Positions 16,667-25,662 of a stretch of 64,000 nucleotides of DNA are shown one piece after another (within the stretch, counting starts at the first letter, position 1; each line of letters starts with the position of its first letter). Source of the DNA: UPXZ01 sp964568675 (GTDB lineage: Bacteria; Bacteroidota; Bacteroidia; Bacteroidales; Paludibacteraceae); assembly GCA_964568675.1 (NCBI GenBank), contig CAZMQV010000005.1, positions 1 to 64,000 of the forward strand, written 5' to 3'. The position numbers were made by a program, and so were the translations under genes. A model generated the notes under the pieces. That model had not been told where the DNA came from, searched no databases, and saw only the letters and a program-made list of their open reading frames with translations.

Positions 16667-17550
16667 CTGTATTTCAGACAATAATTATAGCGATAGTTGA
16701 GGGGCTTACCGAGTTCTTGCCGGTTTCGTCCACCGGACACATGATATTGGCTCAAGGAATATTGGGTGTGAAAAGTGATGAGTTTGTAAAGGCTTTCACA
16801 GTTATCATTCAGTTTGGCGCCATACTTTCGGTCATTGTTTTGTATTGGAAGCGATTTGTTCAGCTTAAAGACGTGAAAATATTTGATAAGTCTGCTGTAG
16901 CAAATCTTTCCAGCATCGCGAAATGGACACTTTATTCGAAACGTTTTCTTCAAAAATATGATTTCTATGTCAAATTGTTTGTAGCATTTCTACCTTCGGC
17001 AGTTATTGGATTACTTGCCAGCGATTGGATAGATGGATTGCTCGAAAATGTTTGGGTGGTTGCTATAATGTTGGTGATTGGTGGCGTGTTTATGCTTTTT
17101 GTGGATAAATGGTTTACGTATCCCGAAGAGGGAGAGCCTGAAATGAGCCTGAGCAGGGCTTTGAAAATTGGTTTTGCGCAGTGTGTGGCGATGATTCCCG
17201 GCGTTTCGCGCTCCATGGCTACTATTGTGGGTGGAACATCACTGGGCTTTAGCCGGAAGACAGCAGCAGAATTTTCATTCTTTCTTGCTGTGCCTACCAT
17301 GGCTGCCGCCTCGGGCTACAAACTACTCAAACTATTGCTTGAAGATGGGTCTCGACAAATGTTGCTTGATAACCTGAATTTATTAATCATTGGTAATGTC
17401 GTTGCGTTTGTTGTCGCGATGCTGGCAATTCGTTTTTTTATCGGATTTCTAACAAAATATGGCTTCAAAGCTTTTGGATATTATCGTATCGTAGCCGGAT
17501 TGGTAATCATTGTTTTGCTCTTTTTAGGTTTTAATTTAGAAGTGGTATAA
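16663..17550 (+). CDS. uppP: Undecaprenyl-diphosphatase UppP (BacA)
   Basis: Membrane phosphatase that recycles undecaprenyl pyrophosphate to the monophosphate carrier used for peptidoglycan and O-antigen synthesis; it also gives bacitracin resistance. The 295 residues contain both catalytic signatures: EGLTEFLPVSSTGHM near the N terminus and PGVSRSMATIVGG around residue 175. About eight membrane segments follow the family pattern, and a cytoplasmic insert lies between the first motif and the second helix pair. The start overlaps the DUF3098 stop by four bases and truB begins 6 bp after its stop, so the run is tightly coupled. Confidence 0.96.
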   Translation: MTVFQTIIIAIVEGLTEFLPVSSTGHMILAQGILGVKSDEFVKAFTVIIQFGAILSVIVLYWKRFVQLKDVKIFDKSAVANLSSIAKWTLYSKRFLQKYDFYVKLFVAFLPSAVIGLLASDWIDGLLENVWVVAIMLVIGGVFMLFVDKWFTYPEEGEPEMSLSRALKIGFAQCVAMIPGVSRSMATIVGGTSLGFSRKTAAEFSFFLAVPTMAAASGYKLLKLLLEDGSRQMLLDNLNLLIIGNVVAFVVAMLAIRFFIGFLTKYGFKAFGYYRIVAGLVIIVLLFLGFNLEVV

Positions 17551-17555
17551 GTATT

Positions 17556-18269
17556 GTGAATTATGTTGACGGTGAAATTCTGTTTGTGAATAAACCATTG
17601 AATTGGACATCATTTGATTTGGTGAACAAAATAAGATGGAAAATATCGCGAGCATTGAATGTGAAAAAGATAAAAGTAGGACATGCGGGTACACTCGATC
17701 CTCTTGCCACGGGTGTGATGATTGTTTGCACCGGAAAAGCAACGCGTAGAATCGAAGAATTTCAGTATCAGACCAAAGAATACATAGCGACCTTGCATTT
17801 GGGCGCTACCACACCTTGTTTCGACCAGGAGAAAGAGATTGACGCGTATTTCCCTACCGCACACATCACCGAAGAGCTTGTGAATAAAGTGATTCCAAGT
17901 TTCGTAGGTGAAATATGGCAGGTGCCGCCGGTTTATTCGGCTGTAAAAGTCGATGGTAAACGCGCTTATGATTATGCGCGTGATGGCCAGGAGGTTGAAC
18001 TAAAAGCTAAGCTATTGGTTATAGATGAGATAGAGGTGCTTAATTTTTCTTTACCCGAACTAAAAATTAGGGTAGTTTGTAGCAAAGGTACATACATACG
18101 TGCATTGGCGCGCGATATTGGTGAAGCGCTGGGTAGTGGAGCTCATCTTACGGCTTTGGAGCGAACACGCATCGGAGATATTCGCTTGACAGATTGCTGG
18201 CAAATTGACGCTTTACTCACACGCATTGAAGGCGTGCAAGACGATAATGTTTTGGACGGTAATGTTTGA
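17556..18269 (+). CDS. truB: tRNA pseudouridine-55 synthase TruB
   Basis: Converts U55 in the T-loop of tRNAs to pseudouridine. The 237 residues are on the short side for the family, because the C-terminal PUA-type extension of some members is absent. The catalytic Asp is D48 in VGHAGTLDPLATGV. Conserved VPPVYSAVKVDGKRAYDYAR and SKGTYIRALARDIGEALG follow. The start is a GTG at 17556, 6 bp after uppP; there is no nearby in-frame ATG that keeps the N-terminal GEILFVNKP motif. Confidence 0.95.
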   Translation: MNYVDGEILFVNKPLNWTSFDLVNKIRWKISRALNVKKIKVGHAGTLDPLATGVMIVCTGKATRRIEEFQYQTKEYIATLHLGATTPCFDQEKEIDAYFPTAHITEELVNKVIPSFVGEIWQVPPVYSAVKVDGKRAYDYARDGQEVELKAKLLVIDEIEVLNFSLPELKIRVVCSKGTYIRALARDIGEALGSGAHLTALERTRIGDIRLTDCWQIDALLTRIEGVQDDNVLDGNV

Positions 18270-18282
18270 TTACTTTTTTTTA

Positions 18283-18363
18283 ATGGAAAATTTATTTATA
18301 AAACCTGAAGGCGCCTATTTTATATATGCCGTATTGGGTAAAAAACAATATTGTAAATTTTGA
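18283..18363 (+). CDS. Possible 26-residue leader ORF before queA
   Basis: An ATG at 18283 opens a 26-codon frame ending with TGA at 18361-18363, four bases before the queA ATG. I recognise no family. The tight spacing could couple translation, but a chance ORF of this length is not unlikely. Confidence 0.2.
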   Translation: MENLFIKPEGAYFIYAVLGKKQYCKF

Positions 18364-18367
18364 TAAA

Positions 18368-19417
18368 ATGAAATTATCTCAATTCAAATTCAAGCTTCCG
18401 GATGAGCTGATAGCGCAATATCCGGCGAGTTATCGGGATGAGTCCCGATTAATGGTGTTAAAAAAAAGCACAGGCGAAATTGAACACCGCGTGTTTAAGG
18501 ATGTGCTTGATTATTTTAACGAAAAAGACCTGTTTATTTTCAACGACACCAAGGTTTTTCCTGCCCGTCTTTTTGGGAACAAAGAAAAAACCGGCGCGCA
18601 AATCGAGGTTTTCTTGTTGCGCGAACTGAATCGTGAAGCGCGGCTATGGGATGTGCTGGTGGAACCGGCGCGCAAAATAAGAATTGGGAATAAACTCTAT
18701 TTTGGTGAAGACGATTCAATCGTGGCGGAGGTTATTGACAATACTACTTCGCGTGGACGCACTTTGCGTTTCCTCTACGATGGGTCGCACGAAGATTTCA
18801 AAAAAGAGTTGTTCAAATTGGGCGAAACCCCACTCCCCCGCAACATCGCTCGCGATGTGGAGCCGGATGATGAGGATAACTTTCAGACGATTTTTGCATC
18901 CAAAGAAGGTGCGGTGTCGGTGCCTGCAGCAGGCAGACATTTTAGCCGTGAGTTGCTGAAAAGAATGGAAATTAAAGGCATTGAATCGGCTTTCCTTACG
19001 TCGCACATGAGTCTTGGCAACTTTCGCGAAATTGATGTTGAGGATTTGACAAAACACAAAATCGACTCGGAGCAAATGGAAATAACCTTGGAGACGGCAA
19101 ATCTTGTGAACTCATTCAAAGAAGATAATCGTAGTATATGCTCGGTAGGCTCCACGGTGATGCGCGCGCTCGAAACTGTTGTGGGTACAGAAGGCAAAAT
19201 TAAACCTTATAATGGATGGACTAATAAGTTTATTTTCCCTCCCTACGATTTTACCGTTGCCAATGCGCTTATCTCCAATTTTCACTTGCCATTTTCCACT
19301 TTACTGATGCTGGTAGCCGCATTTGGGGGCTACGATGAAGTGATGAACGCTTATGATGTGGCTGTGAAAGAGCAATATAATTTTGGAGTTTATGGCGACG
19401 CGTTGTTGATTGTCTAA
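18368..19417 (+). CDS. queA: S-adenosylmethionine:tRNA ribosyltransferase-isomerase QueA
   Basis: Transfers and isomerises the ribosyl group of SAM onto 7-aminomethyl-7-deazaguanine in tRNA, giving epoxyqueuosine. The protein has 349 residues from the ATG at 18368. The frame is open to 18326, but the upstream codons do not resemble the family, whereas MKLSQFKFKLPDELIAQYPA is the typical N terminus. Conserved FNDTKVFPARLFG and RHFSRELL are visible, as is the C-terminal FHLPFSTLLMLVAAFGG. It lies about 100 bp after truB. Confidence 0.95.
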   Translation: MKLSQFKFKLPDELIAQYPASYRDESRLMVLKKSTGEIEHRVFKDVLDYFNEKDLFIFNDTKVFPARLFGNKEKTGAQIEVFLLRELNREARLWDVLVEPARKIRIGNKLYFGEDDSIVAEVIDNTTSRGRTLRFLYDGSHEDFKKELFKLGETPLPRNIARDVEPDDEDNFQTIFASKEGAVSVPAAGRHFSRELLKRMEIKGIESAFLTSHMSLGNFREIDVEDLTKHKIDSEQMEITLETANLVNSFKEDNRSICSVGSTVMRALETVVGTEGKIKPYNGWTNKFIFPPYDFTVANALISNFHLPFSTLLMLVAAFGGYDEVMNAYDVAVKEQYNFGVYGDALLIV

Positions 19418-19437
19418 GTTTCATTTTAGAAAAAATT

Positions 19438-19482
19438 GAACAGGAAACCGGAGATTCGAAACGATTCTTCGGTTTCCTGTTC
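19438..19482. terminator. Terminator after queA
   Basis: 13-bp stem arms (19438-19450 with 19470-19482) with a 19-nt loop that is itself partly paired, then a short T-run. It lies between the convergent queA and acyltransferase genes. Confidence 0.75.
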
Positions 19483-19494
19483 TTTTAAACCAAT

Positions 19495-20865
19495 TCATAT
19501 TGAGCTTTTTTTCGAGCTATTTAGGAGATGCTCTATTTTGTTTTTCAGTTCAATAGCTTTGTGTAGTTTTTCCGATTGCTCGCCATCGCTACTCAGTATA
19601 TGGTTGAATCTTAATTTGTGATATAAAATCTTCAACCCGGAATACCATTTCAATGAAAAAGAACGGGTGAAATACTGAAGCACTAAAAATATTATTGTCA
19701 AACCAATACTTCCTGAGATGAAGAAGTGAAAAATTATAGTTTGTACAAGGTAGAATGCTGGGAAAAGCAACATGCCAAGTCCAAACTGAATAGAGCTGAA
19801 AAAACCGTTGTATTCCGTGTCAATTGCTTTGCGTATCCATACGGGCGAAAAGGTAGGTAGCGCGTTGGTGAGGAAGCCAAACAAGAATATGGGCGAAGTA
19901 ATGAGCAAAGAAAAGAATGCGCTTATCCCGGATTTATCACTTTTAAGTTTGTTGAAAATTGAAGTTTTGAAGTTCAGCTCGTCCATTTGCTGCTCGAATT
20001 TAGCGCTTAGTTTGCATATTTCAAAAACTACCTCCGGAGTCGATTTCTCCAACTGACAAAGCAACTTAGCAGTTTGTTGTTTGATTCGAAACTTACCTAC
20101 CACCTCACTTTCTCCATTACCCGTTTTCTCGAAGTTCGTAGCCATAAGTTCACATACCGTGTCGAAACATTCGTAGTAGTTGTCGGTGTCGAGGTTGCGC
20201 GTCAATTCGGAAAGACTTTGACGAAGTTTTTTTCGCATTACGTTTATTGTTATCGCCTGATTGCGTTCGAAGTTTTCAAACTCATTTTCGATCGATATTG
20301 CTTCGCCGATGTTGATTATCAAATGTTTATTGCTTTTGATCAAATCGCCCATGTCAATGCCTACTGGAACGATTTTCACTATCTTCTCTTTCCCAAAATG
20401 TTGCTGCGCTTCAAAAGCAAGCCTGAAAATACCTTTCACCAGCGGTTGGATTCTACGTTTTTCACCCTGTCCACCTTCGGGCATGATGCAAACTGCTTCT
20501 CCATTTGTCATCGTTTGAATGCACTGGTCGAACGAACTGTTGTTTTTCTCGAGGTTTTCAAAGCCATCGCGCATGCGAAAGGCGGGATAAATCTTAGCCA
20601 GACGCATTATCTTCGCTATGCTTCTATTGGCAAACAGATCGGCACGCGCAAGATATACAACCGACTTTTGCCGTGGCATGATGTAGGAGATTGCCAGCGC
20701 GTCCATCAGCGCATTCAGGTGATTAGGTGCAAAAATGATAGCGGTGTTGCTATCAGTCGGGATGTTTTCTTTGCCTATAATGGTGATGTCGTTGTAAAAT
20801 TGCCGGTATCCAAACAGCAAATAAGATTTGGCGAAATTGTATGTTAAGCTCTTTTCTGAGTTCAT
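19495..20865 (-). CDS. Lysophospholipid acyltransferase family protein (PlsC-like)
   Basis: Membrane acyltransferase of 456 residues. The acyltransferase domain (about residues 25-240) has the HX4D catalytic motif in NHLNALMD and the substrate motif MPEGGQGEKRRIQ, and two to four hydrophobic helices lie after residue 300 (FFSLLITSPIFLFGF and LVQTIIFHFFISGSIGLTIIF). It is longer than a plain 1-acylglycerol-3-phosphate acyltransferase; the long C-terminal half is typical of a Bacteroidota subgroup. The acceptor lipid cannot be stated. I chose the ATG at 20865 over a TTG three codons upstream. Confidence 0.85.
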   Translation of the reverse strand: MNSEKSLTYNFAKSYLLFGYRQFYNDITIIGKENIPTDSNTAIIFAPNHLNALMDALAISYIMPRQKSVVYLARADLFANRSIAKIMRLAKIYPAFRMRDGFENLEKNNSSFDQCIQTMTNGEAVCIMPEGGQGEKRRIQPLVKGIFRLAFEAQQHFGKEKIVKIVPVGIDMGDLIKSNKHLIINIGEAISIENEFENFERNQAITINVMRKKLRQSLSELTRNLDTDNYYECFDTVCELMATNFEKTGNGESEVVGKFRIKQQTAKLLCQLEKSTPEVVFEICKLSAKFEQQMDELNFKTSIFNKLKSDKSGISAFFSLLITSPIFLFGFLTNALPTFSPVWIRKAIDTEYNGFFSSIQFGLGMLLFPAFYLVQTIIFHFFISGSIGLTIIFLVLQYFTRSFSLKWYSGLKILYHKLRFNHILSSDGEQSEKLHKAIELKNKIEHLLNSSKKSSI

Positions 20866-20899
20866 TTTACGCAAATTTCTGATTATTTCTATTTCAATA

Positions 20900-20931
20900 C
20901 AAAGTTATTAAAAATGACTTAATCTATCCAA
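20900..20931 (-). promoter_or_regulatory. Minus-strand promoter of the acyltransferase
   Basis: CAAAGTTA at 20900-20907 (TAACTTTG on the minus strand) is followed by 20 bp and CCAA at 20928-20931 (TTGG, near the TTTG -33 element). The spacing fits the Bacteroidota consensus. Confidence 0.55.
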
Positions 20932-20935
20932 TTTA

Positions 20936-20968
20936 ATTGGAGTTTATATTCAAGTGAATTTATTTTTG
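20936..20968 (+). promoter_or_regulatory. Plus-strand promoter of the cyclophilin gene
   Basis: ATTG at 20936-20939 and TATTTTTG at 20961-20968 are separated by 21 bp. A second TATTTTTG follows at 20969-20976. It lies back to back with the minus-strand promoter at 20900-20931. Confidence 0.5.
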
Positions 20969-20994
20969 TATTTTTGAAAAAAAATGAAATACAA

Positions 20995-21720
20995 ATGAAA
21001 ACCAAACTAAAAATCTTTGCTTTACTAATAATGGCTATCGGTGTCTCCGCATGTTCGTCGGTGAAAAACGCGTCTGCGAAGCGTGAACAAAAGGTGGAAA
21101 TCAGTACGACCGAAGGAGTAATTGTGGTGAAACTGTATAACTCCACGCCGCTTCATCGCGACAATTTCGTGAAACTTGTGAAGTCAGGAGTGTATCAAGG
21201 CGTGTTATTTCATCGTGTTATAGCCGATTTTATGATTCAGGGTGGCGATCCACAAACACGTTCGGAATATTATAGTGGAAAAAACAAGGCGGATACTGCT
21301 GATTTTACAATCCCCGCAGAATTTCGTACACCACATATTTATCACAAGAAAGGCGCTTTGGCAGCTGCTCGCATGGGCGATCGGGAGAATCCCTCGAAAG
21401 CCTCTTCTGGATTTCAGTTTTACATTGTGAAGGGTAAGAAATTCACCGATGCCGATTTGGATAAAATGCAAACGTCCAAAATAGCGCAATACCAGAAATT
21501 ATCTGAGGAGAAAGCCGATTCGCTCTATAAATTCAGTGAACGAGCACGGGCTGATTATAAAACTATCGGGGGGACACCGCATTTGGATGGCAACTACACC
21601 GTGTTTGGTGAGGTGATAAAGGGTATTGAAGTTGTTGACAAAATATCGGTTGTAAAAACAAATAAATCCGACAAGCCGTTGCAGGATGTTCGAGTGTTAA
21701 AGATGAAATTAGTACGATAA
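20995..21720 (+). CDS. Lipoprotein peptidyl-prolyl cis-trans isomerase (cyclophilin type)
   Basis: Protein-folding isomerase, 241 residues from the ATG at 20995. A lipoprotein signal peptide ends in VSACSS, so the Cys is lipidated and the enzyme faces the periplasm. The cyclophilin domain begins KVEISTTEGVIVVKLYN and has the hallmark VLFHRVIADFMIQGGDP with the catalytic Arg, and later ASSGFQFYIVKG. An insertion rich in Lys/Asp (about residues 150-195, KFTDADLDKMQTSKIAQYQK) separates two parts of the fold, as in other Bacteroidota members. A TTG 21 bp upstream is an unlikely alternative start. Confidence 0.93.
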   Translation: MKTKLKIFALLIMAIGVSACSSVKNASAKREQKVEISTTEGVIVVKLYNSTPLHRDNFVKLVKSGVYQGVLFHRVIADFMIQGGDPQTRSEYYSGKNKADTADFTIPAEFRTPHIYHKKGALAAARMGDRENPSKASSGFQFYIVKGKKFTDADLDKMQTSKIAQYQKLSEEKADSLYKFSERARADYKTIGGTPHLDGNYTVFGEVIKGIEVVDKISVVKTNKSDKPLQDVRVLKMKLVR

Positions 21721-21733
21721 TTCAATTTGATAT

Positions 21734-21772
21734 AAACAAAAAGAACGGGCTTTTAGCCTGTTCTTTTTGTTT
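21734..21772. terminator. Bidirectional terminator
   Basis: An 18-bp stem (21734-21751 with 21755-21772) has one G-U pair, a 3-nt loop and A5/T5 near the ends. It lies between the convergent cyclophilin and Wzz-like genes. Confidence 0.88.
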
Positions 21773-21776
21773 GAAT

Positions 21777-22745
21777 CTATTTCTGTTTTAACAAGTAGTT
21801 TTTGATACATTGACGGTTGTCGAATACAAATGCGCTAATCATACCGGCAATCACACCAAGAACCAAACCAAAGGCAAGGTAACGCACGCGGTCGTTAATC
21901 GGACCCGATACGATAAATCCGGTGGTAGTGTTAACCGGCTGCTTGTTTGTGTCAATCAGGTTTTGGCGAAAGTGGCGATTGTCGGTTAGCTTAAGCAGAT
22001 CTTCCGAGTAAATGGGCTTTTTCTGTTCGCCTAATACCATTTTATAGCCTTCCAATCCAATTTCCGCACGTTTTTCATTTTTAAAATAGTCCAATGTGGC
22101 CATGCTGTCAATTCGGTTCATCTCCTTATCGATCAGTTCAATTGCTTTTACCTGACTTTTTATGTTAAACTCAAATTCAGCTATGAGATAAGGATTGGAG
22201 TTGAAATAATTTAACATCGCATCGTGAACGAGCTTGAGTTGATTTGGTTTTTTGGTGATTAACTGCAAATATACCCGGTTGTTCATCACCACATTGGTGG
22301 TGTCGGTGAGGTCGTGTTTCCTCTTGAAATCGACTATGTTCGCTGTTTCGTCATCGAGGTAGTCAATAACGTCAAAATGTTTGATTTTTTGAATATTAAT
22401 CCCCACACTATCCGGAATGTCTAATTTGCTTGCAAGCGACAGATTTTTGTTGTCGTTGAGGGAGTTGGCAAGCTGGTCAATCATCTCGTTGACGATAGCA
22501 GCGTCAGTAAAGGCGATGTGAAGTGTGGTTTCGGCTTTGTATTTACGTGCCGCACTACGCGAAAGATAAAGACTTCCGGCCACATTCACAGCCAAAGCAA
22601 TCAAAAATACAGCCCAATGTTTCACCGAGAGTTGGATTAATTTGCCAACGAAGCGAATGAGCGATAAAGATATTTTTTTCAACCATTGAAAGAATTGCGC
22701 GATAATCTGTATTAACGAGAGTTCTTCGGGAGTAGTTTTTTCCAT
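21777..22745 (-). CDS. Wzz-like chain-length/polysaccharide co-polymerase protein
   Basis: Inner-membrane protein of 322 residues with the Wzz layout. A cytoplasmic N terminus and a first helix lie at about 43-66 (HWAVFLIALAVNVAGSLYLS). A long periplasmic helical domain follows, starting with the family-like segment RKYKAETTLHIAF. A second helix lies near 290-312 (YLAFGLVLGVIAGMISAFVF). Such proteins set the length of surface polysaccharides. No polysaccharide genes are adjacent, so the target is unknown. The C-terminal Pro/Gly-rich motif before TM2 is weak, so the assignment rests mainly on topology. Confidence 0.78.
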   Translation of the reverse strand: MEKTTPEELSLIQIIAQFFQWLKKISLSLIRFVGKLIQLSVKHWAVFLIALAVNVAGSLYLSRSAARKYKAETTLHIAFTDAAIVNEMIDQLANSLNDNKNLSLASKLDIPDSVGINIQKIKHFDVIDYLDDETANIVDFKRKHDLTDTTNVVMNNRVYLQLITKKPNQLKLVHDAMLNYFNSNPYLIAEFEFNIKSQVKAIELIDKEMNRIDSMATLDYFKNEKRAEIGLEGYKMVLGEQKKPIYSEDLLKLTDNRHFRQNLIDTNKQPVNTTTGFIVSGPINDRVRYLAFGLVLGVIAGMISAFVFDNRQCIKNYLLKQK

Positions 22746-22967
22746 GAGTGTTCGTTCTTTTTTTGCCGTATTATGTAATTAAGTATTTCAAGGAATATTG
22801 AATTAGCATAATTGGAGCTTCAATTTGCTATTTCGTATAAGCCCCATGTTTGAGTTGTTATTGCTTGTAATTCCTAATTCACTAAACGAAAATTAAATGA
22901 AAATAGTATGTTGCTCTTCATAAGTTTTTGTGGAAAGGAGTTCCGATTACAACGAATTTTTAATCAA

Positions 22968-23008
22968 AAAAAAGAATCAACTACGTTTTCACATAATTGA
23001 CTCTTTTT
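22968..23008 (-). terminator. Terminator of the ATP synthase operon
   Basis: Arms 22968-22980 and 22997-23008 pair with one mismatch. On the minus strand the stem is followed by a T-run, 34 bp after the atpG stop, so it should end the operon. Confidence 0.7.
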
Positions 23009-23041
23009 GATGTGTGTGGCGGAGATAATGCCGATTGTGGT

Positions 23042-23914
23042 TTAATCCTGACCGAACGACCCGCCAACAATATCGAGCAGTTCGCTTGTAATTGCTTGTT
23101 GTCGCGATTTGTTGTATTGCAAGTTAAGCTCACCCAGCAAATCGTCGGCATTGTCGGTCGCGATTTGCATCGCCATTGTGCGTGCTGCTTGTTCCGATGC
23201 GATGGAGTCGAGTAGGGCGGTATAGAGTTTTAGGCGGATTACCTTTGGGAGTAATTCTTGCATTATTTCTTCGCGACCCGGTTCAATAATGTAGAAAGCT
23301 TGTTCTTCGTTTGTTGCATCTTCCTGCATTTCAAGCGAAACAGGCAGATAACATTCGTTGAGCAAAACTTGTGAACTCTTCGATTTGAAATGGTGGTATA
23401 TTAATTCCACACGGTCAATCTCTTTGTTGAGAAAAAGTGTCATCAACTTATTGGCAAGCACTTGGGCATCACGATATGTTGGTTTATCTATCATCTCTTC
23501 GAAATTGCCTTCCACCGTAAAACCAAGTTTCTTGACTTGCTGTGTAATTTTTTTCCCAATCGGGTAGATGATTATATTTTCTTTACCTAAATGCTTGTAT
23601 TGTTCCAGCGCAATGTTCAGTTTCTTGGACGTGTTGGAGTTGAAGCTACCACAAAGACTTCCATTGGAGGAGAATATCACCAAAGCCACGCGATTCACTT
23701 CTCTAATTTCGGAATATTCGGATTTCACCTCCTCGTCTGAAGTTAAAAACATATTTAGCGTATGCGAAAGCTTTTTCTCGTATGGATACAGACTCAGTAT
23801 TTGTTTCTCCGCCTTACGCAATTTAGCCGATGAAACCATCTTCATTGCCGAAGTGATTTTTTGCGTGGACTTTACAGATTGAATCCTTGATTTTATTTCT
23901 TTTAATGTCGCCAT
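23042..23914 (-). CDS. atpG: ATP synthase F1 gamma subunit
   Basis: Central rotor shaft of F1, 290 residues from the ATG at 23914, which gives the typical N terminus MATLKEIKSRIQSVKSTQKITSAMKMVS; five extra codons upstream are unlikely to be used. The C-terminal helix with SEQAARTMAMQIATDNADDLL and LNLQYNKSRQQAITSELLDIVGG is fully conserved. It is the last gene of the operon, 131 bp after atpA, followed by a terminator. Confidence 0.97.
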   Translation of the reverse strand: MATLKEIKSRIQSVKSTQKITSAMKMVSSAKLRKAEKQILSLYPYEKKLSHTLNMFLTSDEEVKSEYSEIREVNRVALVIFSSNGSLCGSFNSNTSKKLNIALEQYKHLGKENIIIYPIGKKITQQVKKLGFTVEGNFEEMIDKPTYRDAQVLANKLMTLFLNKEIDRVELIYHHFKSKSSQVLLNECYLPVSLEMQEDATNEEQAFYIIEPGREEIMQELLPKVIRLKLYTALLDSIASEQAARTMAMQIATDNADDLLGELNLQYNKSRQQAITSELLDIVGGSFGQD

Positions 23915-24045
23915 ATATCTTCTTTCCAATTTCCCTCACAATTGGGAATTAACTGCCGTATGGAGCTAATGGTTTTAGCCATTTTTTTTAATTAATAATA
24001 AACATGCTACTGACTCCGAAATTTCAGAATGAGAATCCCGGATTA

Positions 24046-25626
24046 TCAGATTCTTCTTTCCACATCCGCGGCAACATTTTTCAGAATTTTTGTTACATCG
24101 TCGTCAATGATTCCACCTTTTATCCGATTCAATACATCTTCCTGGTGCATCAGTTCGAGTGTGTTTAAGAATTCTTTTTCAAATGCCGCTACTTTATCTA
24201 CGGGGACTTTCGAAAGCAGCCCTTGTGTGCCGCAGTAAAGCACCGCTATCTGTTTCTCAACGGCCATAGGTTGGTGCACCGGTTGCACCAGCAAGCGGGT
24301 GTTTTTTTGCCCCTTGTTAATGGTCATTGCGGTAACTGGATCCATATCGCTTCCAAATTTGGTAAATGCTTCCAGCTCGCGATATTGTGCCTGATCTATT
24401 TTCAGTGTACCTGCTACCTTTTTCATCGACTTAATTTGTGCGTTACCACCCACACGCGAAACGGATATACCCACGTTTACTGCGGGTCGATTACCTTGGT
24501 TGAATAAATCGGTGTCAAGGAAGATTTGCCCGTCGGTAATGGAGATAACGTTTGTAGGGATGTATGCCGATACGTCGCCGGCTTGTGTTTCAATCACCGG
24601 TAGCGCTGTGAGCGATCCACCCGCTTTCACTTTCCCTTTCAGACTTTCGGGGAGGTCGTTCATTTGTTCGGCCACCTCTTGTTGGTTGATGATTTTAGCG
24701 GCTCGTTCCAGCAAGCGTGAGTGCAGGTAAAAGATGTCGCCCGGATATGCTTCGCGCCCCGAAGGACGTCGGAGGATAAGAGAAACTTCGCGGTAAGCAA
24801 CTGCTTGCTTGGAGAGGTCGTCATATATTACGAGTGCGTGGCGTCCGGTGTCGCGGAAGTATTCGCCGATAGCTGCGCCTGCGAAAGGAGCGTAATACTG
24901 AAGAGCGGCAGGGTCGGATGCGGTAGCAGCTACAATGACGGTGTAGTCCATGGCGCCATGTTCCTGCAAGGTGTTCATGATGTTGGCTACAGTAGAGCCT
25001 TTTTGTCCGATAGCCACGTAGATGCAGTAAACCGGGTCGCCTTCGTCGAAATTGCGTCGCTGGTTGATGATGGTGTCGATAGCAATACTTGTCTTGCCTG
25101 TCTGGCGGTCGCCAATGATAAGCTCACGCTGGCCACGTCCTATCGGTATCATAGAGTCAATTGCTTTCAGACCTGTTTGCAAAGGTTGATTTACCGGCTG
25201 CCGGAAGATAACTCCCGGTGCTTTACGTTCGAGTGGCATTTCTATCAATTCGCCGCCAATTTTAGCTTTACCGTCGAGTGCTTCGCCTATCGGATTGACC
25301 ACGCGACCAAGCATCTCTTCGCCTACAAAGATTGAAGCTACACGTTTGGTGCGCCTCACGGTGTCGCCTTCTTTGATTTCGTTCGAAGGACCTAAGAGTA
25401 CCGCGCCTACGTTGTCTGCTTCCAGGTTCATCACGATAGCTTGAATGCCATTTTCAAATTCAAGCAATTCGTTAGATTCCGCGTTTTGTAAACCATAAAT
25501 ACGCACTACGCCATCGCTCACCTGGAGCACGGTACCTATCTCTTCAAACTTGACACCTGTGTCAATTCCGGCTAATTGCATCCGAAGAATATCGGATACT
25601 TCGCTAACGTTTATTTTATTCGACAT
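24046..25626 (-). CDS. atpA: ATP synthase F1 alpha subunit
   Basis: Non-catalytic nucleotide-binding subunit of F1, 526 residues. The P-loop is in IIGDRQTGKTSIAIDTI near residue 170, and the arginine-finger region VGGNAQIKSMKKVAGTLK is conserved. It normally follows atpH directly in Bacteroidota. Here a 3.5-kb GH89 glycosidase gene separates atpH from atpA, with only 36 bp between the glycosidase stop and the atpA start. No separate promoter box is visible in that gap, so atpA is probably transcribed through the glycosidase gene. Confidence 0.98.
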   Translation of the reverse strand: MSNKINVSEVSDILRMQLAGIDTGVKFEEIGTVLQVSDGVVRIYGLQNAESNELLEFENGIQAIVMNLEADNVGAVLLGPSNEIKEGDTVRRTKRVASIFVGEEMLGRVVNPIGEALDGKAKIGGELIEMPLERKAPGVIFRQPVNQPLQTGLKAIDSMIPIGRGQRELIIGDRQTGKTSIAIDTIINQRRNFDEGDPVYCIYVAIGQKGSTVANIMNTLQEHGAMDYTVIVAATASDPAALQYYAPFAGAAIGEYFRDTGRHALVIYDDLSKQAVAYREVSLILRRPSGREAYPGDIFYLHSRLLERAAKIINQQEVAEQMNDLPESLKGKVKAGGSLTALPVIETQAGDVSAYIPTNVISITDGQIFLDTDLFNQGNRPAVNVGISVSRVGGNAQIKSMKKVAGTLKIDQAQYRELEAFTKFGSDMDPVTAMTINKGQKNTRLLVQPVHQPMAVEKQIAVLYCGTQGLLSKVPVDKVAAFEKEFLNTLELMHQEDVLNRIKGGIIDDDVTKILKNVAADVERRI

Positions 25627-25662
25627 TGTATTCTATTTATAATTTTTTTTAAATTCAATTGT

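Noticed and set aside
20074..20847. 257-codon plus-strand frame over the acyltransferase
   Set aside because: It is fully antisense to the acyltransferase, which has clear catalytic motifs; the antisense frame has none.
24223..25335. Plus-strand open frames over atpA
   Set aside because: Shadow frames of atpA with no recognisable protein features.
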